From Vanilla planifolia (Eukaryota; Streptophyta; Magnoliopsida; Asparagales; Orchidaceae), in the NCBI GenBank assembly GCA_023846275.1, contig JAIUJO010000161.1, positions 171,895 through 235,894 on the forward strand: a stretch of DNA of 64,000 nt, in the 5' to 3' direction. Position 1 is the stretch's first letter. The number at the start of each line of letters is the position of its first letter. The notes beneath the pieces are model-generated. The model searched no databases. It saw only the letters and a list, made by a program, of their open reading frames with translations, and was not told where the DNA came from. Positions 57,251-64,000 of the stretch are shown in pieces. The position numbers were made by a program, and so were the translations under genes.

Positions 57251-60200
57251 ACTTAATTTATGTTAAACTTCAATCATAAAACTTGAATTAATATTGTATA
57301 ACCAAATCAAGGCAATGTAAAAGTCATGTGAGAGAAGATTTAGATTTACATAGTATTCTAACTACAACAAATAAAAATTACTAAAAATTAAAAAAATTAT
57401 GAGAAAGTTCCATTCAATGACACTAAGGAGACCTAATGTAACATCCCTATTCTTCAAGTAAGAAAAAAATAAAAAAGGATCATGAAGCATGCCTAAGTAA
57501 TAAAAAATAAAACATTTAAAGATATGGACATTAATATTTACAATGATTGAACTTATGAACAAACTCCAATGACTTTTGTTTTCTCCTTTTTACACATTGT
57601 TTGGAATTACTATAATGATCCCTAGTAAATATGCAATAATAATAATAATTTATTATTTTAATATTTTAAGTAACAAAGTTAAATTAGAAAAACAAAAAAA
57701 ATCTAATATATCAATATTAAAGTGATACAGATGTCATATTATAAACGATTTACGAAGATATACTAGATTAAATAGCAATAAATAATAATAAAGTTATGTT
57801 TTATTATTATCCAAATTTTTATTAATTTTGAAAAGAGATAAATTGATAACGTCTATTATGACAAAAATGAAGCGATGTAAAACATGCATAGGAGGAGGTA
57901 TATTATTAAATGTTGATAACCAAATAAAAATAGAATATTTAATGAAGGGAGATAAATTCTATGAAAAAGTTATATTCTAAGACACTAAGGAGATATAGTG
58001 CAGGAACTATAAACATCAAATCAAGTAAGAATTATAATGTGCTATCAAGCACCCTGAAGCCACCAAATACAGAATATTAAAAAAACTACAAATTGAATCT
58101 TTTGTGAGGTAGATTTGTTTGAGACAAGTCCAACAATATGTATGTTATCTCAATGAAATGTCACCTGAAATTACTAAGAAATATAAAATAGGCATAAAAA
58201 ATAAAAAAGAAATATTACAATCTTAAGTAAATATATATTAAGCTAAATATATAAATTTGAAGTAATTTAATAAAATAGAGTCAATGGAACAAAAAAGTGG
58301 CAAGAGGGGAGATTTAGATTTAGAAAACAGTATAACTAAATAAAAGAAAAAATTAAAAGATATGAGATAAATTATATGGGACAGATGCATTCCAAGATAC
58401 TAAAGTAATTGAGTATAACATTCTTGATTATCAAATAAGGTATTAATTTAAATGTCTATTAAGGCATGCCAAAATAATAAAAAAATATCGTAGAAAATAA
58501 ATATGAGTTTTTAAATGGTTGGAGCTCATCGAGATAGTATAATGACTTTTGTTTCGTTTTTTATCAAATCTCGTTAAGACACTTTTTAGCTAAAAAAGCA
58601 AATAAGCATAAAATCATTAGTTGTCATTTTAATATTTTGTAACTATTTTTTTGGGATTAGTGATAAAGTCACGAAAAAAATATAACAAAAGCAAAGAATT
58701 ATAAGGGTCACTTGAAATGAGATTTAGAGTTACAAAATGATGCAACAAAATGAAAGACAAAAGATAAAAAGGTAAGGAAGAATATATTCTTTTATATAGC
58801 TCATTAAGGTGACTACAACGACATTTACTTTTCCTTGGATGCACTTTGTTTAGAGGTACAATGAGTTACCAGTGTAAAGATATAATTATTAATAAAATAT
58901 TATTTAAATAATAAAGAAATACATATTAAAGCTGAAAAGAGATAAAATTCACACTATAGCAGATTTAGTGTTGATGTAAAAAAACAAAGAAAACAATTTG
59001 GGAAAAGGAGATAAATTTTATTGGAATGTTGCACACCAAGATGCTAAAGAGTTCTTGTTAACATAATAGATCATTAAATTAGGTAGGACTGAAAATGTGT
59101 CCATAAGAGTGCAAAATTCTTATAAAATAGAAAAAATAAAAATATAGTAATAAATACTTAGTTCGATAATGCTAGTTGAGGCTAGTCTATTGACATTTCT
59201 GTCACTAAGATCATACCTCATTTGGAATTATTGAAAATTACTGAATTATAAAAAAGATAAACAACAACAAATTATTATTTTAGCATAACATTAATATATA
59301 GTAATGCTATGTTTATATTAATTGAACCAATGTAACATAACAAAGTCAAAGAAAAAGAAATTACAAAAATAAGTAAATTGTTTTGTAATGTTGCATTCAA
59401 AGATAGTAAGGAGATGAAGTGTGAAATCATTGATCGTTAAATCTAGTATGAATCAAAATTTATCATAAATCATGCACAATCATATAAAAGTAAGTAATTA
59501 AAAATATGATATTGAATTTTTAATTTGTTAGAGCTCATCAAGTTGACTTGAACAACGTTTGTTTGAACTTGTTTAAACCTCTTTTAGAAGTAATATGAAT
59601 TATAAAATTAAATAAGCATGAATAAAAAAATAATTATTTTATTATTTATTAAACATATGTTAAACGTGGAATGCGAAAAATTTAAACATTATAATAAAAC
59701 AAAATCAGAGGGATAAAAAAGCTACTCGAAGGCACAACAAGGGTTTAATAGAAATATAAAACAAATCAAAGTGAACAGGTTTTAGAAATCATATATATTA
59801 TAAGGGAAATTTGCATTACAAGGTGGTAAGGAGTTTGGGTTTGGCATCCATGATTATCATATAAATATATTATAAAGCATTCCAAAATATCATGGAATAA
59901 ATAATAAAAATAATTAAGTTAATATCACATAAATATATTATAGTTGAAATGAGATAAACTAAAAAAACATAATTTAAGCAAATCAAAGTGATATAAAGTT
60001 TACATGAGGAGAAAAATGTTGAGGGAAAGTTACATTCCAAGATACTAAGTACATTGAGGGTAGCATAATCAATTATCAAATTATGTATGAATAGAAATGT
60101 CTCACAAAATATGCCAAAATATTAGAAAAGTAATATTTAAAAATATTGAAAAAATATTTAATTAAACATTTCTCATTGAAATGAGCTCAATAATTTTTAT

Positions 60201-61650
60201 TTCATCTTTATTATTCAATATTTAAAATTTCTCAGAAAAAGAAATGTAAATTAGTGTAAATAAAATAATTAATTATTTTGATGTTGAGTAGATTTATGTT
60301 ATAGCTTAAATTAGAAATATTAAAGAAAAGCAAAGTAAACAAGTGAAATGGATGCAGGAGTCACATAACAAAAAAATTGGAGCTTCATAGTAATATAACC
60401 AAAGTGAAGAAAAAGATTTAAAAAATTAGCTTACACATTTAAGAAAGTTACAATCCAGGTTACTAAGGACATTAAGTATAGCATTATTAATAATCAGATT
60501 TGGTAAAATGAAAAAATAACATGAAGTGTGCCATAAAAAATGGTTTTTTTAATTATGGAATTGTGTATTTTATTGAAAAGGGGTCATTAAGGTAAGTCCA
60601 ATGATATTTACTTCATGTTAATTGGACATAATTTAAAATTACTAAAAATTAACAAAATAACTAAGAATGAGTAACAATAAATGTTTTTAATAACTAAATA
60701 AATATATCCTAATGGTAAAATAATATAAAATGAAGAAATGCAATATAACCAATTGAAAGGCATGTAATGGTCACATGATCAGAAATTCAAAGTTATATAG
60801 TGATATTGCCAAGTCAAAAAAACTTTGAAAAATGAGATTAATTTTAATGAAAAGTTGCAATTAGCATACTAAAGAAAGTTAATGTAATATCCTTGATCAA
60901 CAAATCAAGTGTAATGAAAAAATTTTATGAAGCCTACAAAATCAATGGAAAATAAAAAGTGTGAAAATTTGAATATGAATATTTAATTAAATAGAGCTCA
61001 GCTAGATGAGCCAAACAACTTTGTTTTCGTTTCTATCAATCCTCACCAAGTAATACATTGAATTACAAATGTAAATAAGAAAAGATAAAAATAAATTATT
61101 ATTTTAATATTTTCTAAACATACAATAAAGTTTAAATGATATAAATTGGCATAATGCATAATAACAAAGTCAAAGTGATGTAAGTTGCAGGAGTCGAGAT
61201 TTAGGATTATATTTTGATTAATCTTCTCAAGGGGAAATTTTGAAAACTTAAGATAAATTGTCCTAAAAAGTTGTATTTAAGACACTATGGAGATAGAGTG
61301 TAACTTCCCTGATTGTTAAATTAAGTTTGAATCAAATTATCGATTGTTTATGGCATACTAGATCTCTAGAAATTAAAATATTTATGAATTTCAAAATGAA
61401 TATTAATTTATGTATAGAATGCAAGATTAATCCTATGACATTAATTTTGACATAATCAGACACATTTATATTTTCTACAAAATGTGATAGAAAATAAGAA
61501 TGCATAACTAAAAAGTGTTTTTTTTAATATTAACAATGCATATTTTATAATTAAAATGAGATAAAGTGTAGTACAATAACATAAAAATTTAAAGCACTAC
61601 ATGGGCCACATGGGATGAAATTAGAGTTATATAGTAATATAACAAAATCA

Positions 61651-63296
61651 ATAATAATTTAGAGCAACCACATGTAACGTCTAATCATCAATATAAACTA
61701 CAAGATGTAAGTATGCAAGTTAACATGTGAACATGAATGTAAGAGAACATATGTTATACTATCAAAGAAAATAATGTTATGATCTATAAAAGAAATAATA
61801 AGAAAATGTAGCTTTTCACTTACTCTTTTAATCTTTTCTTCATTTGCTCTTACTTATTGATTCCTGTTTCCACTTTACTATTTAAATGTTATGTGCTAAA
61901 AATTTTTTGTTTACTTAGCTATAATTAAAACTCCATTTGTTAATTTGTCATATTATGTTTCCATGCATGCTTAGTGTTGTTATATTTCTAACTTATCTTT
62001 GTAGTAATCTCAATAGAACATCTTGTGTGGCCACTAACCACCCTATAGTGGTAAAATCTCCATCATGTGACCCATTTGAGCACAAGCCACCATATGGTGG
62101 TAATATCTCAATCTTGTGGGTCATATGGCCACTAGCATCCTCACGATGCTAATATCTCCATCTTGTAGTCCACAAGACCATTAGCCACTTCATGTTGGTA
62201 ATAGGTTAAATTTGTGACCAAATTGATCAGTAGTAACCTCATAATTGTAATTCTCAATCTTGTGGCCCACAATGGAGACCAGCTTGAAAGAACAACACAT
62301 TAACTTTTAAAGAATGTAGTATCCATTCATGCCATCAAATATACCATGAACTATCATTCTTTTAATTTTGTTTCACATGTAAAATTTTCATTTTTATAGT
62401 ATTTATGCATTAGCTTATCATATATCATGCTGATATAATTAATCATGCCCAATAACTTTGCATAATAGTTTATCATTGATATGAAAGCATACATCTAATT
62501 AAAGTATATATTTTTGAGCAAAATACACATAATGGCATGATATTAGTGCATCAAAATTAGATGCTTTATATAAAATTCACATGCAAGTAATTCATTTTAA
62601 TAATAAAAAATACATCAAATATTCGCATATAAAATTTGTGTTAAAGAGCTTACACCTTATGCAAGTTCTTAACTTCAATAGTCAACATTACAATAAACAT
62701 ACATATGAAGCATTCATGCTAGAGCACCTACCTTAAAGTTTTTCTCATAGTTTAAGTATTTTTTGCTATTGAACTTTCCATTTTATTAATTTTAGCCTAT
62801 TAATTATACTTTTCTCAACTCCATTTACAAATTAACAGATAAATTGAAAATTATCATCATATCAATATATAAATATAGAAATTATTTTTAAAAAAGTAGT
62901 TCCACTTGCTTTCCTTAATTTTTCATTTTTACAAAGCCCTAGCTTAAAAATCTTTAACAAGTATCTTCCTAATCGTTATAATAATCAAATAGACACTTAA
63001 GTAATGGTAAACATTGTGATTCTTACAAAAAAGTTATTATTTCAATACAAATAATAAGAAATAAAACAAAATTATATTTGTAGCTTTCCAATCTTACACA
63101 AAGACTTCAACAATGAAATTGAACTCAAATCCTTGGTTCCCTTTTAAAGAAATTCAAAATCAACATCTTCATCATCAATAAGTAGCTTTTTAATAAAACT
63201 CCTCACCAACGAATGGGAAATACCATTGTATGATTTGCATCAGTTATGGGTACTTGTTCTACATGTATAGAGGAGAAAATGGGAGATCTATATTCA
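61651..63296. other. Non-satellite flank, unassigned
   Basis: About 1.65 kb beginning where the satellite stops after AACAAAATCA. It has no satellite landmarks and no convincing coding sequence. The 71-codon open frame at 61937-62152 runs through the minisatellite and is not a gene. Because a Ty3/gypsy integrase on the - strand lies just beyond, this could be downstream or LTR-like sequence of that element. No LTR pair, polypurine tract or primer-binding site was identified, so that remains a guess. Confidence 0.5.
62001..62275. repeat. 49-bp minisatellite, about five diverged copies
   Basis: Successive units start near 62032, 62082, 62131, 62180 and 62229, with a partial unit before them. 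Each follows the scheme CCAC-N-GTGG, then TAATATCTCAATCTTGTGG, then a CATATGGCCACTA-like link. The second unit contains the perfect 14-bp palindrome CCACCATATGGTGG (62087-62100), and the first has the imperfect CCACCCTATAGTGG. It is much richer in G+C than the rest of the window. Confidence 0.85.
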
Positions 63297-63440
63297 AAAA
63301 TAAAAATTATATATTTATTAGTAATTTATTAATATTTATTCTTATAGGATTCAAAAATTGATGGAAATTTGAAATAAACTTTGATCAAGATGAAATAAAA
63401 GTTATTGGACTTGTCTCAAAGAGTATTCTAGTTTCATTAA
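63297..63440 (+). repeat. Isolated satellite monomer fragment, + orientation
   Basis: About 145 bp carrying the monomer phases AGTAATTTATTAATATTTAT, a degenerate TAATTCATGGAAATTTGAAA-like motif, GATCAAGATGAAATAAA, GTTATTGGACTTGTCTCAAA and GAGT-TCTA. It lies outside the array, in the orientation of the left arm, and is fused at its right end to the retrotransposon integrase. Confidence 0.8.
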
Positions 63441-64000
63441 AAATATAATATACTTGGTCTCAACATATCCTCCAAAGTCTTTATAGTTCTTTCAAACTTG
63501 TGATCTATTTGAGGATGGATAGTTGTGCTAAATGTTATTGAATATAAAATCCTTGTGTATTTGTTCCCAAAAATGTGAGGTGACTTCAAAATCTTAGTTA
63601 GATTTATTTTCCCTTCAACGATCCATATAATTTCATAGTTTGATCAACAAAAATATTAGTTACCTTTTAATTGAATAAGAAGTTCTGACAATTAAAAAAT
63701 AGGCTTATTTTATTAACATATATGTAATTACCAAAAAAGCATCATATCCATGGCTGATTTTTGGACACCCAACTAGAAAAAGAATTATAATTTCTTCTCA
63801 TTTCCACATTTGAATAGGAGGACAATATAGAAATCCCCTCGGCCTTCATAGCTCCCTTTTAACTTATTAAATGAGCATACAATTACTCACAAAATAATAG
63901 ACATCTTTTTTCATACTATTCCACCAAAATCTATATTTAAGGTTATAATATATTTTTATGTTTCTTAGATGCACCACATACCTTGTTCCATGTTGCTCTT
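63441..64000 (-). pseudogene. Dead Ty3/gypsy-type retrotransposon integrase, partial (runs off window)
   Basis: Reading the - strand from the right edge, one frame holds through most of the region with many in-frame stops. Recognisable parts, in order, are LKYRFWWNSMKKD (the usual YYWW-MK+D after the zinc finger), then a zinc-finger remnant with only one of the last two cysteines. Next come the equivalents of the HxRPxGLLQPLPIPxWKWE and GxDAxxVIxDRLTKxAHF segments, then TSHFW. After a frameshift it continues HPQIDHKFERT and KTLEDMLR. Of the catalytic D-D-E triad, the first Asp (in the xMDF position) is Leu, the second is Asn, and only the Glu (63491-63493) remains. In a living element this enzyme inserts the cDNA; here it cannot act. 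Reverse transcriptase should lie to the right, outside the window. At about 63441 it is fused to a satellite fragment. Confidence 0.88.

Larger units (their letters stand above)
40036..61650 (-). repeat. Degenerate ~0.4-kb satellite array, right arm (inverted orientation)
   Basis: Same monomer family as the left arm, reverse-complemented throughout. On the + strand the landmarks read GATACTAAG, GTGTAACATCCTTGATCATC, AAAGCATGCAAAA, ATATTTAATTGGATAGAGCTC, TTTGTTTCATCTTGATCAGA, GGAATTACTATGAATTA and two TAATATAACCAAATCAAAG-like motifs per unit. The strand is A-rich, the mirror of the left arm. It ends near 61650, just after TAGTAATATAACAAAATCA. Open frames such as 42678-42932, 48559-48813, 54227-54460 and 58629-58844 are satellite sequence and are not called as genes. 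I saw no inserted element inside this arm. Confidence 0.93.

Noticed and set aside
1..61650. Dozens of open frames of 60-120 codons on both strands within the array, including 32280-32642 (120 codons) and 48559-48813 (84 codons)
   Set aside because: They lie inside satellite monomers, recur at equivalent phases, are rich in Phe/Ile/Leu/Tyr/Asn/Lys as expected of random AT-rich DNA, and show no domain or start context.
1..61650. Regular repeats considered as a CRISPR array
   Set aside because: The unit is about 400 bp with no short conserved repeat separated by unique spacers, no cas genes are present, and the context is eukaryotic.
61783..61794. TATA-box-like TCTATAAAAGAA as a promoter or LTR signal
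   Set aside because: Such motifs are expected often in DNA this rich in A+T, and no transcription unit or LTR could be defined around it.
61937..62152. 71-codon + strand open frame
   Set aside because: It runs through the 49-bp minisatellite. A unit of 49 bp is not a multiple of three, so each unit is read in a different frame; no protein is implied.

Overview
The window looks like non-coding DNA from a flowering-plant nuclear genome. It is extremely A+T-rich. It carries a decayed caulimovirid-type endogenous pararetrovirus (a plant-specific kind of insertion) and a decayed plant-type Ty3/gypsy integrase. I found no intact protein-coding gene and no RNA gene. The species cannot be named from what is visible.

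Layout. Positions 1-13,315 and 17,286-39,265 are one very degenerate satellite array with a monomer of about 0.4 kb (landmark spacing mostly 370-425 bp), monomers reading on the + strand. A pararetrovirus remnant of about 4.0 kb (13,316-17,285) sits inside a single monomer. At 39,266-40,035 the array is broken by about 770 bp of unrelated spacer. From 40,036 to about 61,650 the same satellite continues with every monomer on the - strand, so the two arms converge. From 61,651 to 63,296 lies non-satellite DNA with a 49-bp minisatellite. A stray + strand satellite fragment follows (63,297-63,440). The window ends in a dead Ty3/gypsy integrase on the - strand (63,441-64,000), which runs off the edge.

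The monomer, read on its own strand, has recurring landmarks in fixed order: TAATTCATAGTAATTCCAAA; GAGATGAAACAAATGTCATT; a dyad around CTCATCTCGATGAGCTC; TTTTGGCATGCTTTATGAG; GATGATTGAGGATGTTACAC; CTCCTTAGTATCTTGGAATG; a first GATTTGGTTATATTAC; CATGTGACCTTTACATCAC; a second GATTTGGTTATATTAC; and a TTAATATATATTTACTT / AATAATTTATTATTATT end. This ladder explains nearly all short open frames in the window: they are stop-poor stretches of satellite, not genes.

The array records its own history. There is a four-monomer (about 1.63 kb) tandem duplication in the left arm, and a larger one (about 4.36 kb) in the right arm whose second copy has lost several segments. There are also a small inverted island, a 35-bp micro-inversion shared by both copies of the right duplication, half-monomer duplications, and AT microsatellites that arise repeatedly at the same monomer phase. 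All comparisons were made by eye, so boundaries are good to about 10-30 bp and no percent identities were computed.
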